From: Rhodobiaceae bacterium UBA6963
Lineage (GTDB): Bacteria > Pseudomonadota > Alphaproteobacteria > RS24
Direction of reading: 5' to 3'
NCBI GenBank assembly: GCA_002450335.1
Contig: DJZB01000002.1
Coordinates: 1 to 19,207, forward strand
Length of the DNA stretch: 19,207 nucleotides
The notes beneath the pieces are model-generated. The model ran no database searches. It worked only from the letters and a program-made list of their open reading frames with translations, and was not told the origin of the DNA. Shown in pieces: positions 1-7,945 of the stretch. The position numbers and the translations under genes were made by a program. Numbering within the stretch: position 1 is the first letter of the stretch; every line of letters starts with the position of its first letter.

Positions 1-1
1 C

Positions 2-1642
2 ATCACCTGGCAAGACACACGTATCAATATTATTGATACACCCGGTCACGCGGATTTCGGTGGTGAGGTTGAGCGGGTTCTGGATATGGCTGATGGCGTG
101 ATATTGCTCACCGATGCGGCAGAGGGACCGATGCCGCAAACCAAATTCGTTCTCGGTAAAGCGCTCGCGCAAGGCCTCCGCCCTATCGTCGTCATCAATA
201 AGGTTGATCGACCTGACGGACGCCCTGATGAGGTTGTCGATGAAGTCTTTGATTTATTCGTCTCGCTGGATGCCAGCCCCGAGCAACTTGATTTCCCCAT
301 TCTCTATGCCTCAGGTCGTGATGGCTGGTGCGTCACTGAACTGGATGATGCGCGTGACAACCTGCATCCGCTCCTGGATGTTATCCTCGCCCATGTGCCG
401 CCACCCTTGGTTGAGCCTGACAAGCCCTTTGCCATGCTCGCAACATTGCTCGACAGCGACCCCTATATTGGTCGTTGCCTGACAGGGCGCGTCTTGCAAG
501 GCAAAGCAACACTCAATGCTGCGGTGAAGGCCATAAACCTTAATGGCGACCAAATTGAAACAGGTCGCCTGACAAAATTATTGCGCTTTGAAGGTACCAA
601 GCGTGTGCCGGTTGATGAAGTCCAAGCCGGCGATTTGATATGTATTGCAGGTCTGACCAAAGCTTCTGTAGCTGACACAATCGGTGATCCGAGCATCACC
701 GATGCGCTCGCCTCGACCCCGATTGACCCACCTACAATGTCTGTCACCATCACGGTAAATGACAGCCCTTTTGCAGGGCAGGATGGCAAAAAGGTGACCT
801 CCACGGTTATCCGTGAAAGGTTGCTTGCTGAAGTTGAAACCAATGTTGCCATCACATTTGCCGAAAGCGACAATAAGGATGCGTTTGAAATTGGTGGGCG
901 TGGCGAATTACAACTGGGCGTATTGATTGAAACCATGCGCCGCGAAGGGTTTGAGATGAATGTGTCGCGCCCAAAAGTTCTGCTTCGCAACGAAAATGGG
1001 CAGAAACTAGAACCGGTCGAAGAAGTCACGATTGACGTGGATGAAGAATTCTCGTCCACCGTGGTAGACAGCATGAACCGCCGTAAAGCTCAAATGATGG
1101 ATATGCGTTCAGCAGGTGCAGGAAAATCACGGATTGTGTTTCATGCGCCGTCTCGTGGCTTGATTGGTTATCAGAGCCGCTTTATGACCCAAACGCGAGG
1201 TACGGGGGTTTTGAACCGTGTATTCCACGAATACGCGCCCTATAGCGGTGATATTCCCGGTCGCCGAAATGGCGCACTGATTGCCAGCGAAACCGGTACG
1301 GCGGTTGCCTATGCGCTTTTCAATCTGCAAGATCGCGGCGTCATGTTTATTGATCCGCAAACCCCCGTCTATCACGGCATGATTGTCGGCGAGCATAGCC
1401 GCGACAATGATTTGGAAATTAATGTACTTAAGGGCAAGAAGCTGACCAATATGCGCGCCTCAGGGACAGATGAAGCTGTAACCCTGACACCGCCGCGTCG
1501 TATGTCACTGGAAGACATGATGGCCTATGTCGAATTTGACGAATTACTGGAAGTCACCCCGACCAGCCTGCGGCTGCGCAAGCGTTATTTGCTGGAACAT
1601 GAACGCAAGAAATTCCGCCGCCAGATGGAGGAGGCCAAATAG
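2..1642 (+). CDS. typA: GTP-binding protein TypA/BipA, 5' end cut off by the window
   Basis: TypA/BipA is a translational GTPase of the EF-G/LepA superfamily that binds the ribosome and supports 50S assembly, cold growth and stress responses in bacteria. The frame is open from base 2, so the gene starts outside the window. 546 residues are visible; family members are about 605 aa, so roughly 60 aa including the P-loop (G1) and switch I are missing. Visible motifs are G3 DTPGHADFGG (visible residues 12-21), G4 NKVDRPD, and the family stretches GRGELQLGVLIETMRREGFE, PSRGLIGYQSRF and KKLTNMRASGTDEAVTLTPP, followed by the basic C-terminal tail. The first in-frame ATG (base 86) lies inside the G domain and is not the start. 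It is convergent with the downstream GST gene with 73 bp between them. The identification is secure from collinear similarity to E. coli BipA. Confidence 0.97.
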   Translation: MTWQDTRINIIDTPGHADFGGEVERVLDMADGVILLTDAAEGPMPQTKFVLGKALAQGLRPIVVINKVDRPDGRPDEVVDEVFDLFVSLDASPEQLDFPILYASGRDGWCVTELDDARDNLHPLLDVILAHVPPPLVEPDKPFAMLATLLDSDPYIGRCLTGRVLQGKATLNAAVKAINLNGDQIETGRLTKLLRFEGTKRVPVDEVQAGDLICIAGLTKASVADTIGDPSITDALASTPIDPPTMSVTITVNDSPFAGQDGKKVTSTVIRERLLAEVETNVAITFAESDNKDAFEIGGRGELQLGVLIETMRREGFEMNVSRPKVLLRNENGQKLEPVEEVTIDVDEEFSSTVVDSMNRRKAQMMDMRSAGAGKSRIVFHAPSRGLIGYQSRFMTQTRGTGVLNRVFHEYAPYSGDIPGRRNGALIASETGTAVAYALFNLQDRGVMFIDPQTPVYHGMIVGEHSRDNDLEINVLKGKKLTNMRASGTDEAVTLTPPRRMSLEDMMAYVEFDELLEVTPTSLRLRKRYLLEHERKKFRRQMEEAK

Positions 1643-1650
1643 AAGAAAAA

Positions 1651-1673
1651 ATACAGACGCATACAGACGCATA
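1651..1673. repeat. Short tandem repeat, 2 x ATACAGACGC
   Basis: Two perfect copies of the 10-mer ATACAGACGC sit head to tail, followed by a partial third copy (ATA), in the 73-bp space between the convergent typA and GST genes. The same spacer has only a weak bulged stem (AAGCC ... GGCCTT, about 1676-1697) with no T-run, so I see no convincing intrinsic terminator for either gene. The repeat is probably a replication-slippage product. Confidence 0.6.
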
Positions 1674-1715
1674 TAAAGCCGGATACAGGATGGCCTTAAA
1701 CTTTGCCGCAATAGG

Positions 1716-2327
1716 CTACTTCATTGTAATGGCAGTCTGGAATGCCGGGCGTGCTTCAATGCGGTCGATATAGGCTTTGATATTCACCATATCATCCGTG
1801 ACACAGCCAAGTCGGTTGCTCATAAAAACAGAATGCCCAAGCATGATATCTGCCGCCGAAAAATCACCAATCAAGTAATCCTTACCAGCAAGAGTTTCTT
1901 CCACGGGCACAAGGGCTTTAGACAGCAAACGCTGGGCCTGCCCAAGAACCGTTGCATCTCTGCGCTCCTCAGGGAGTATGAGTGTATGCACGACAATCGT
2001 ATTAATTGGGGGCATGGTCATGCCTTCACAATAATGAAACCATTGCAAATAAGCCGGAAACTCAGACGCCTCAACAGCAGGCTTCAGGCCGCCATTTTTG
2101 TGGCGCTCGAGAATATATTCAACAATCGCACCGGATTCGTAAATCGAGACATCCCCGTCATCCAGCACAGGCACGCGCCCAAGCGGATGACGCTGACGGT
2201 GCTCATCAGATTTTAACGCGTCCGGGTGAAACGCCATCTTGTTAATCTCATAGGGCAAACCAAGCTCTTCAAGCAGCCAGACAATTCGACCGGCACGCGA
2301 GTTGGGTGCAAAATGTAATTTCAGCAT
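1716..2327 (-). CDS. Glutathione S-transferase family protein
   Basis: A 203-aa soluble protein of normal length for a cytosolic GST. The N-terminal thioredoxin-like domain (about residues 1-80) carries the active-site region PNSRAGR (Ser10 in the catalytic loop), the cis-proline segment GRVPVLDDG and the glutathione gamma-glutamyl-binding ESGAIVEYI. The all-helical C-terminal domain (about 90-203) contains the helix N-cap motif IGDFSAADIMLG. It is predicted to bind glutathione and conjugate or reduce an unknown electrophile in the cytoplasm. The substrate class cannot be read from the sequence. The start is supported by AGGAG (2336-2340) 8 nt upstream. It lies 37 bp downstream of the SDR gene on the same strand, so the two may be cotranscribed. 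There is no evident link to the secretion genes. Confidence 0.93.
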   Translation of the reverse strand: MLKLHFAPNSRAGRIVWLLEELGLPYEINKMAFHPDALKSDEHRQRHPLGRVPVLDDGDVSIYESGAIVEYILERHKNGGLKPAVEASEFPAYLQWFHYCEGMTMPPINTIVVHTLILPEERRDATVLGQAQRLLSKALVPVEETLAGKDYLIGDFSAADIMLGHSVFMSNRLGCVTDDMVNIKAYIDRIEARPAFQTAITMK

Positions 2328-2364
2328 GAGTAAATCTCCTGTTTCACGCGCTTTGTTTTAATCA

Positions 2365-3141
2365 TTAAATCCATGTTGCCGTATGAGCGCCATCCACGGG
2401 CAAGGTCACGCCATTGACAAATGCCCCCGCATCAGACGCAAGCATGATAATTGGGCCGATAAGATCTTGGACCTCACCCGGCCGACCCGCAGGTGTTTGT
2501 TGAAGAAAATTCTGCCCATCTTCGGTCTGGAAATAGTCATGGGTGATTTCAGTATCAAACCAGCCCGGCGCAATCGCGTTCACACGAATGTTTTTACTTT
2601 GTAAATCCAGCGCCATAGAGCGGGTCATATTCACAACAGCCGCTTTTGACGCGCAATAAATTGTATGCGCTTTCTTGCCGCCCATACCCAAAATTGACGC
2701 AATATTAATAATGCTTCCCGCAGCTTGTGCCGCAACCAAGCGGCGCGCACCTTCCTGAGCAACATAAAACACACCTGTAAAATTTGTATTCATGACATGA
2801 TCGATATCTTCTTGTTCGACATTGAGAATAGATTTTGCCATCCCGACACCTGCATTATTCACAATAACATTCACAGGCTGACCAAATTTTTCTTCCGCCT
2901 TGTCAAAGGCGTGTGTGATCGAGTCGCGCTGGGTAACATCGAGGGCAACTGCAAGAGCTTCGCCCCCTTGCTGATCTATTTTTTCCACCAGACTGACAAG
3001 TCTGTCTTCTCTGCGGGCTGCGGCAATGACCTTCGCCCCTGCCTGTGCCAGCCCAATGGCAACTTCATGACCGATGCCGCTAGATGCGCCGGTCACGAGT
3101 GCGACAGAGCCGTCGAGTGAAAACAGAGATAAATCGTTCAT
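2365..3141 (-). CDS. Short-chain dehydrogenase/reductase (classical SDR)
   Basis: A 258-aa NAD(P)-dependent oxidoreductase with a Rossmann fold. Cofactor motif TGASSGIG is at residues 17-24, NNAG at 95-98, and the catalytic tetrad is Asn120 (in NFTG), Ser149 (INIAS), Tyr162 and Lys166 (YCASK). After the active site, APGWFDTEIT matches the classical family, and the C-terminus (LPVDGAH) resembles the usual substrate-loop/oligomer end. Arg residues follow the second strand (AARREDR, about 41-47), suggesting a preference for NADP(H), by inference. The specific substrate is not recognisable; annotations such as 3-oxoacyl-ACP reductase-like would be over-calls. An AAGGG-type ribosome site lies about 9 nt before the ATG. 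It is separated from the upstream lipoprotein gene by 58 bp without a clear terminator, so read-through from the T2SS operon is possible. Confidence 0.94.
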   Translation of the reverse strand: MNDLSLFSLDGSVALVTGASSGIGHEVAIGLAQAGAKVIAAARREDRLVSLVEKIDQQGGEALAVALDVTQRDSITHAFDKAEEKFGQPVNVIVNNAGVGMAKSILNVEQEDIDHVMNTNFTGVFYVAQEGARRLVAAQAAGSIINIASILGMGGKKAHTIYCASKAAVVNMTRSMALDLQSKNIRVNAIAPGWFDTEITHDYFQTEDGQNFLQQTPAGRPGEVQDLIGPIIMLASDAGAFVNGVTLPVDGAHTATWI

Positions 3142-3199
3142 GTTAAATTACCCTTTATTCGCCTTATTCGTTGACCATTCCAGCAAGGCTTTAAGAAAA

Positions 3200-3769
3200 T
3201 TAAAGCTTACAGCTAAACAGCCCAACGACAGACAAGACAGACTGACGACCTGAATTTTCAGTAATATTTATAATACCCGTCGGAATGACAACACCTTTCA
3301 GCACATTTCGTCCCTGATCAGGTTGCAAAATAACCGAGATTTTAATGTCATCGACTGTAAAGTTCTGGCGGGCAAAAAACCCCTCGACAATTTGTCTGTC
3401 GGCAGCGCTGCGCTGAATAATGATATTTTTTCCGTTAACCGGAATGATAGCGCGTGTCTCGGCGGTATTTTGGAAAAAATATAACGGGCGACCTTCTCCT
3501 GCGCCCCACAGAAATAGCCCACACTGTCCTTCCGGAAGCGGTTGCGGCGGCAGACTCCCGAACACAAGTTTACCATCGGGAATCGTCGTTACTGTTTCAA
3601 TATCCGATTTGCCGATTGATGTATTTTGGCTGTCACGTTTCTCCGGCGGAGGGAGAACCATTGGTGTCGTGGCAATGACGACGGGGACAAGCAAATTGGC
3701 ACAGCCCGTCATAAAACTTGCCAAACAAAGCGACACCAGCACCGTTAAGGACTTTGATAATCTGTTCAT
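3200..3769 (-). CDS. Small lipoprotein at the end of the T2SS operon, function unknown
   Basis: A 189-aa predicted lipoprotein that I do not recognise as a named family. The chosen start gives a signal peptide with Lys/Arg near the N-terminus, a hydrophobic core and a lipobox-like MTG|C, making Cys23 the lipidated residue; Ala at +2 favours the outer membrane under the Lol rule. A proline-rich linker (VLPPPEKR) follows, then a compact domain with three further Cys-free beta-rich segments (e.g. KLVFGSL, RAIIPVNGKNIIIQR) and a final FSC. A longer frame to 3841 exists, but it would bury the signal peptide behind 24 residues overlapping gspN. The ATG at 3769 has a very strong GGAGGGAGGG site 7 nt upstream. 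It begins 1 nt after the gspN stop, so it is surely translated with the operon. Candidate roles are secretin pilotin or accessory lipoprotein; both are inferred from position only. Confidence 0.8.
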   Translation of the reverse strand: MNRLSKSLTVLVSLCLASFMTGCANLLVPVVIATTPMVLPPPEKRDSQNTSIGKSDIETVTTIPDGKLVFGSLPPQPLPEGQCGLFLWGAGEGRPLYFFQNTAETRAIIPVNGKNIIIQRSAADRQIVEGFFARQNFTVDDIKISVILQPDQGRNVLKGVVIPTGIINITENSGRQSVLSVVGLFSCKL

Positions 3770-3770
3770 C

Positions 3771-4643
3771 TTAAAACCCTCCCTCCAACGGTAACGCCCA
3801 CCCATCAGGACGCGCCTCAAAACCGGAGAAACGCAAAACATTCAAAATGGCATCATCGTTATAGCTTGACGCGGGCAAGCGAACGATAATGTCTGCCTTT
3901 AAGCGCATCGCTTCCAACGTGCCAGCTATACGAATATTGTCAATCTTTGTCGTCTGAGACGTGCCAGCCGCTAAATCAGCAGTCAGATCAAAGCGCATCA
4001 CCCCATCCTTACAGGCGGCTTTTCCGTTCCATAACAGGCTGGCGGGTAGCAAACTTCCGACAATTGCATTGTCTGTTGATAGGGTGAGCATCGCCGACCC
4101 GTCGTAACATGTGCCAATTTTGTCCAAATCCAATTTTCGTCCTGCAAAGGTGACAGTGACCGGCATTTGAATAGTCTCGGCATTGATGCCGGTAGACTGA
4201 AAATATGAGCTGAATTTTCCATCCAGACGGTGAAAGGCAACCCTGTCCGACCCAGCATGTTTTATCGACCCGTTGAAAACACCGCCCGACCCTGACAGCG
4301 AAAAATCGCCGCCAAGGCGACCAATTAATAAAGGCAAAACTGCCGGTTCGAAACGTCCTGATGACCATTGACGACCTGCATAGACAAACTTTTCAAGCCG
4401 AATGTCCCAAAGACTGCCGGATATGCTCTGCGCATAAAGACCTTGAGGTTGAAGCATGCGCATCCCAAGCGACGCCGGCAATTGGATTATCAAGCTTACC
4501 AGAAAAACAACACCAAATAGTTTGGCTAGGCTGGCAGCGCTCAAGCGCACTTCGGACATACGACGCATAAGAGGTTCAATGCGCGCTCTTATTGCCGAAG
4601 GATGCGCTAAATAAGCCGAAGCACGCCGCATTATATCTTTCAT
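3771..4643 (-). CDS. gspN: Type II secretion system protein N
   Basis: GspN is an accessory inner-membrane/periplasmic T2SS protein present in only some systems and of undefined mechanism. The 290-aa product has a cytoplasmic N-terminus of about 40 residues, longer than usual and rich in Arg, and one membrane anchor (about 41-58, FGVVFLVSLIIQLPASL). The periplasmic body has the family's signature pattern: GSLWD near residue 75, then alternating short beta segments (GRFEPAVLPLLIGRLGGDFSL). Two cysteines, in GTCYDG and KAACKDG, could form a disulfide. The start is supported by AGGAG (4652-4656) 8 nt upstream. It follows gspM by 19 nt and precedes the lipoprotein gene by 1 nt. Internal Met codons at residues 5 and 26 lack comparable ribosome sites. 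Confidence 0.85.
   Translation of the reverse strand: MKDIMRRASAYLAHPSAIRARIEPLMRRMSEVRLSAASLAKLFGVVFLVSLIIQLPASLGMRMLQPQGLYAQSISGSLWDIRLEKFVYAGRQWSSGRFEPAVLPLLIGRLGGDFSLSGSGGVFNGSIKHAGSDRVAFHRLDGKFSSYFQSTGINAETIQMPVTVTFAGRKLDLDKIGTCYDGSAMLTLSTDNAIVGSLLPASLLWNGKAACKDGVMRFDLTADLAAGTSQTTKIDNIRIAGTLEAMRLKADIIVRLPASSYNDDAILNVLRFSGFEARPDGWALPLEGGF
3777..3786 (-). promoter_or_regulatory. Ribosome binding site of the lipoprotein gene
   Basis: The minus strand reads GGAGGGAGGG, inside the last codons of gspN, with a 7-nt spacer to the ATG at 3767-3769. It decides the start of the lipoprotein gene in favour of the form with a proper signal peptide. Confidence 0.8.
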
Positions 4644-4662
4644 CTAGCTGGCTCCTATTGTC

Positions 4663-5172
4663 TTATTTTCGGCCAAAAACAGCGCGCACATTCAGACTTT
4701 TTTCAGTCATATTTTTCTGAATCAAAACCTCATCTGCTTGCAGTCCTTGCTCGGATTGAAGCGCTGACAGCCATCGCATAAGCGAAGCGCTACTGGTCTT
4801 ATTAATACGCACGGTCACACTGCCATCCTCACCGGGCTGAATCATACTCAATCCGATATTGACGCGTTTCGCCGTTTCCGTAAGCGCTGCCCTTAACGGC
4901 TTATCGCCCTGTGAAACAACATCGGATTGATTTCCGGCACGCGAGAGAAGCCCGGTAATACGTTCAAAACGAGCTTGTTCAGTTGCAAGCGACATACGAC
5001 TTTTCTCCAGACTCATATCCAGCGGTCGTATTAAACCAACATAAAGCAAGAAGAGAACAATAGCTGTGCCCGCGACTAAAAAAGCGATTTGCTCGCGCAA
5101 GGTCACAGATTGCCAGAAGCCAACAAAATTTGCCGCCATACGCCTCAACATATTTTTTAGCGTTTCCATCAT
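4663..5172 (-). CDS. gspM: Type II secretion system inner-membrane protein M
   Basis: GspM is a bitopic inner-membrane component that pairs with GspL to form the assembly platform linking the ATPase GspE to the pseudopilus. The 169-aa protein has the typical layout: a short cytoplasmic N-terminus with the family-like W-x5-LREQ (residues 20-28), one transmembrane segment (about 29-48), a coiled periplasmic stretch, then a ferredoxin-like C-terminal domain ending VRAVFGRK. The start overlaps the gspL stop as ATGA, indicating translational coupling. The next codon is also ATG, so the true initiator could be one residue later. Confidence 0.88.
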   Translation of the reverse strand: MMETLKNMLRRMAANFVGFWQSVTLREQIAFLVAGTAIVLFLLYVGLIRPLDMSLEKSRMSLATEQARFERITGLLSRAGNQSDVVSQGDKPLRAALTETAKRVNIGLSMIQPGEDGSVTVRINKTSSASLMRWLSALQSEQGLQADEVLIQKNMTEKSLNVRAVFGRK

Positions 5173-6212
5173 TGGCCAATCCCTGCTGTACGGGACAGAG
5201 AAAAATCTCCGGTCACGCCATTCTCGACTTGGCTGCTTTTTCCTTCACTGACAGCAAAACCGGCATCGACAAGTTTTTGTCTGGCGCGTTCCAGTGCTGA
5301 AAAATTTTGCGCCCGAAGCGTCACCTGTAAGGGACGAATATCCGTCCGATCAAAACTCAACCTGTCTATTCCTATATTTTCAACATCTTCAATTGCTTGA
5401 AAAAGCGTATCGGTGAGATACAAAAAATTACGCGCCGGTAAAGCATTGGACGACATCATTTTATTCATGAGTTGGGCTTCGACATTCACCACACGGGTTA
5501 CATCAGGGAAGGCCTGCTTGAACAACTGTATCGAAGCATCTTCATAATCGGCGCGTGCGGCCTGATGTTGACCAATTTGTGCAAATGAACCAATGACCCA
5601 AATTAACAAGACTGTTGCCGCCAAAATCGCGGGCCGTTTGAGAACAGGCAGGTAACTCATAAATGGAAATTGAGCACCATAAATACCGATTGCCATGCCC
5701 TGCCCTTCTTCTGGCGGCAAGCCGCGCATGCCATCCCTGCGGGCATCCTTTGTCACATCCGACAAAGCAGCTTCCGCGAGTTTCTCCGGCATGCGGAAGC
5801 CCGTTCCGTCTGCACGGCGGCATAAGATGTCGCCATCTTCATGCAGGACAGTAACCCCCTCATCAGGCGGCGCAATCAGCATATAGTCAGGCCATGCAGC
5901 CTTCAGGGATAAATCTTCCGCCAGTGCCGCATCCTGCATCTCACGCATGACAGTTTCGGCACAAGCCAGCAAGAGATAATCATTTGGTGTTTCCGTCTCG
6001 ATCAAACAAAGATGCATATCCTCAATATCTGTAACCATGAGGTCAGAGACCAGATAGGGGAGCGTCTTACGCAATTTTGCTGCAGACAATGCAGGCAAGG
6101 TCACACGGAAACAGCTCACAGTGTCACCAGCTATGACCGCCACCGCATTACCGCCCAGATTACCACTCAGGTTTTCAGCTATTTTTATAAATTCGATTTG
6201 TGCGCGCGCCAT
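5169..6212 (-). CDS. gspL: Type II secretion system protein L
   Basis: GspL recruits the GspE ATPase to the inner membrane. The 347-aa protein is normal-sized to slightly short for the family. Its cytoplasmic actin-like part (1 to about 190) includes the recognisable LRKTLPYLVSDLMVTDIEDMHL (split around residues 47-68; pattern LP-L-D--DIE--H). One transmembrane helix lies at about 194-212 (AILAATVLLIWVIGSF). The periplasmic part has a coiled-coil-like linker and a ferredoxin-like domain near 270-330 (RPLQVTLRAQNFSALERARQ), matching GspL. An AGGA site lies about 9 nt upstream of the ATG. It follows gspK by 27 nt and overlaps gspM by 4 nt. Confidence 0.9.
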   Translation of the reverse strand: MARAQIEFIKIAENLSGNLGGNAVAVIAGDTVSCFRVTLPALSAAKLRKTLPYLVSDLMVTDIEDMHLCLIETETPNDYLLLACAETVMREMQDAALAEDLSLKAAWPDYMLIAPPDEGVTVLHEDGDILCRRADGTGFRMPEKLAEAALSDVTKDARRDGMRGLPPEEGQGMAIGIYGAQFPFMSYLPVLKRPAILAATVLLIWVIGSFAQIGQHQAARADYEDASIQLFKQAFPDVTRVVNVEAQLMNKMMSSNALPARNFLYLTDTLFQAIEDVENIGIDRLSFDRTDIRPLQVTLRAQNFSALERARQKLVDAGFAVSEGKSSQVENGVTGDFSLSRTAGIGQ

Positions 6213-6222
6213 GAATTGCGTT

Positions 6223-6238
6223 CCTGAGTGCCTGAGTG
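6223..6238. repeat. 8-bp tandem duplication in the gspK-gspL spacer
   Basis: CCTGAGTG occurs twice in direct succession immediately before the gspL start. On the coding strand this duplicates a CAGG element, the gspL-proximal copy of which supplies the CAGGA ribosome site. It looks like recent slippage; it also accounts for most of the 27-nt gap, which is larger than at most junctions of the operon. Confidence 0.55.
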
Positions 6239-6239
6239 C

Positions 6240-7271
6240 CTATGCACCGAAATAGCGGGAAATGATAATATATGAGCCATCGGGGTTAAAGTGTAGCGCT
6301 GAATTCAATCGGGTACGCGCCGTGTTCAGGCGTACATCCACAGTAAGCAGAAAACGTCTCGGTGTGGTGATAAATTGCCCACGTACTGCCTCCGGTATGG
6401 CCTTACCCTCAAACATTTTCATTTGCCAGAACCGACGATTATGGTCATAGCCACCCCGCGGGCGTGACGCTATTAATTGCGACGCCTGTTGTATTGTAAC
6501 CGCATCGCCGAGCAATGCTTTAACCAGCACTGAGTGATGTGGCTGAAGCGTATTAATATTAAGCACGGTTTGCGTATCCAGCGGGTCAATACAAACCAAG
6601 GGAGTCAGCGCGTCGATAAGATCAACCGAGAAGTCCCGTATTAAACGCAAGTCCTTGATACTGACCAATCGGCTGTCGGATGTCCGATAAGGCGGGTCAA
6701 GACGATTATAGGCAGCACTTTCAGCTCCCATAGGAAGCGGTCGTGTGTCACTATCCTGCCAGTCTGTCAGCGCAGCCGTCAAAGATGCCGCCTCCGTTTT
6801 GCCAATACCCATGGCTTGTAACAGGTTTGAAAATTGCTTCATGGCCGTCACATTGGCCACATATGACCCATTCGGCAATTTACTCACCAGTGTCGACAGA
6901 TTAAAGCAATTTGTATTTTCCTTTAACGCACCTTTTATGCGTCCGCCATCAATCGGCATGTCAACTTTCAACCCGTTATCGGTGTCATTAATGGCATCAC
7001 TAACGCCAAATAATTCATTTGCTTTGATGACGGCACCGGCACGTTTTGCACCGAGAATTTCTCCCGCCAGCGCATATTCACGCGCTTGCGACACGATTTG
7101 ACTATTGGTGGTTTTACGAACAAACATGCCAAACATATCAAAGGCCACAACTGCCGTCACACTCATGACTGACACCAGACCCAATACAATAATCAGAGCC
7201 GCACCCGTTTGCCTGCCATGCTGCAATGTCTCTGAACCAACAAAAAATTGTTTATCTCTGACTGCCATCAT
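6240..7271 (-). CDS. gspK: Type II secretion system minor pseudopilin K
   Basis: GspK caps the tip of the pseudopilus together with GspI and GspJ. The 343-aa protein has a 23-aa prepilin leader ending RQTG|AALIIVLGLV. As expected for this subunit alone, the processed N-terminus lacks Glu at +5 (Ile28). Further family marks are NCFNLSTL (Cys122), the calcium-site/alpha-domain motif DWQDSDTRP (170-178) followed by GAESAAYNRL, and LVCIDPLD...LNINT near the C-terminal half, whose Cys probably pairs with Cys122. The ATG overlaps the gspJ stop by 4 nt (ATGA), with a second ATG directly after it. Length is normal for GspK and much longer than the other pseudopilins. Confidence 0.94.
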   Translation of the reverse strand: MMAVRDKQFFVGSETLQHGRQTGAALIIVLGLVSVMSVTAVVAFDMFGMFVRKTTNSQIVSQAREYALAGEILGAKRAGAVIKANELFGVSDAINDTDNGLKVDMPIDGGRIKGALKENTNCFNLSTLVSKLPNGSYVANVTAMKQFSNLLQAMGIGKTEAASLTAALTDWQDSDTRPLPMGAESAAYNRLDPPYRTSDSRLVSIKDLRLIRDFSVDLIDALTPLVCIDPLDTQTVLNINTLQPHHSVLVKALLGDAVTIQQASQLIASRPRGGYDHNRRFWQMKMFEGKAIPEAVRGQFITTPRRFLLTVDVRLNTARTRLNSALHFNPDGSYIIISRYFGA

Positions 7272-7945
7272 ACGCCGCCAGAACTGTTGCCACGATTCCG
7301 GCCGGTTCGAAAATAATGCACATAGTCCCGCGACACCCCATCATCTGTCACCGTCCAGCTCACTTCCACGAGACTTGGCAAATCATCCGCACTTAAGCCG
7401 CTCACTCCTTTGGGGTTAAACGCACTTACATCCGTTTGCGCATAAGCACTGGGCGTGGCAATTCTCCATTCGCGCACCCAAGCATTATTGACAAGAAACC
7501 TGATTTCCACCGTCTCTATATTATCTATAAGGTTGTAGCGGCGCTGGGGCGTATCGCGCACCGCATCAGGGCGGTCATAAGCCTGACGCGTCAAGGTGCC
7601 ATCCTCTAAACAATAGCGAACGGACTCGATATCTGTTCCGCGTGGGTCATAAATCGCTGCCGGCACGGCGCGTCGGGTCAGGCGCAAAAAACACGAGGCG
7701 CGCATATCACCGTAAAATATAACCGGCATATCTGCCGCACCGGAAGGGCGTATCACAGCATGCAGCAAATCATCAGCAAGTTGTTCACGCGCTGACATCA
7801 TTTCTGAAAGTCGCGTGCTTGCCGCCCCAATCGCCGCTGATCCCCGAAAATAACCGTTGAGCATGACCAGGGCCGTCATCGACACAAGAGATAACAGAAA
7901 CATGGCCAAAAGCGTTTCAACGAGACTGAAGCCTTTTTCTGACAT
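7268..7945 (-). CDS. gspJ: Type II secretion system minor pseudopilin J
   Basis: GspJ is a tip-complex pseudopilin. The 225-aa product starts with the minimal prepilin leader MSEKG|FSLVE, with Gly at -1 and Glu at +5 (residue 10), followed by one hydrophobic helix (about 6-28). The periplasmic domain has beta segments typical of GspJ (PVIFYGD..., NIETVEIRFLVNNAWVREW, LVEVSWTVTDD). It starts with a TAATG 1-nt overlap with gspI and ends in a 4-nt overlap with gspK. Those junctions argue for obligate co-expression of I, J and K, which form one heterotrimer in characterised systems. Confidence 0.92.
   Translation of the reverse strand: MSEKGFSLVETLLAMFLLSLVSMTALVMLNGYFRGSAAIGAASTRLSEMMSAREQLADDLLHAVIRPSGAADMPVIFYGDMRASCFLRLTRRAVPAAIYDPRGTDIESVRYCLEDGTLTRQAYDRPDAVRDTPQRRYNLIDNIETVEIRFLVNNAWVREWRIATPSAYAQTDVSAFNPKGVSGLSADDLPSLVEVSWTVTDDGVSRDYVHYFRTGRNRGNSSGGV

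Noticed and set aside
463..1074. Long antisense frame inside typA, and similar antisense frames over the gsp and receptor genes
   Set aside because: These are shadows of well-supported genes: low-complexity Ser/Thr/Arg-rich translations, no ribosome sites and no recognisable domains.
1676..1697. Bulged stem AAGCC...GGCCTT between typA and the GST gene as a bidirectional terminator
   Set aside because: Five pairs with a bulge, a 10-nt loop and no T-run on either strand.
3770..3841. Upstream extension of the lipoprotein frame to an ATG at 3841
   Set aside because: It would add 24 residues before a complete lipoprotein signal peptide and overlap gspN by 71 bases. The ATG at 3769 has a much better ribosome site.
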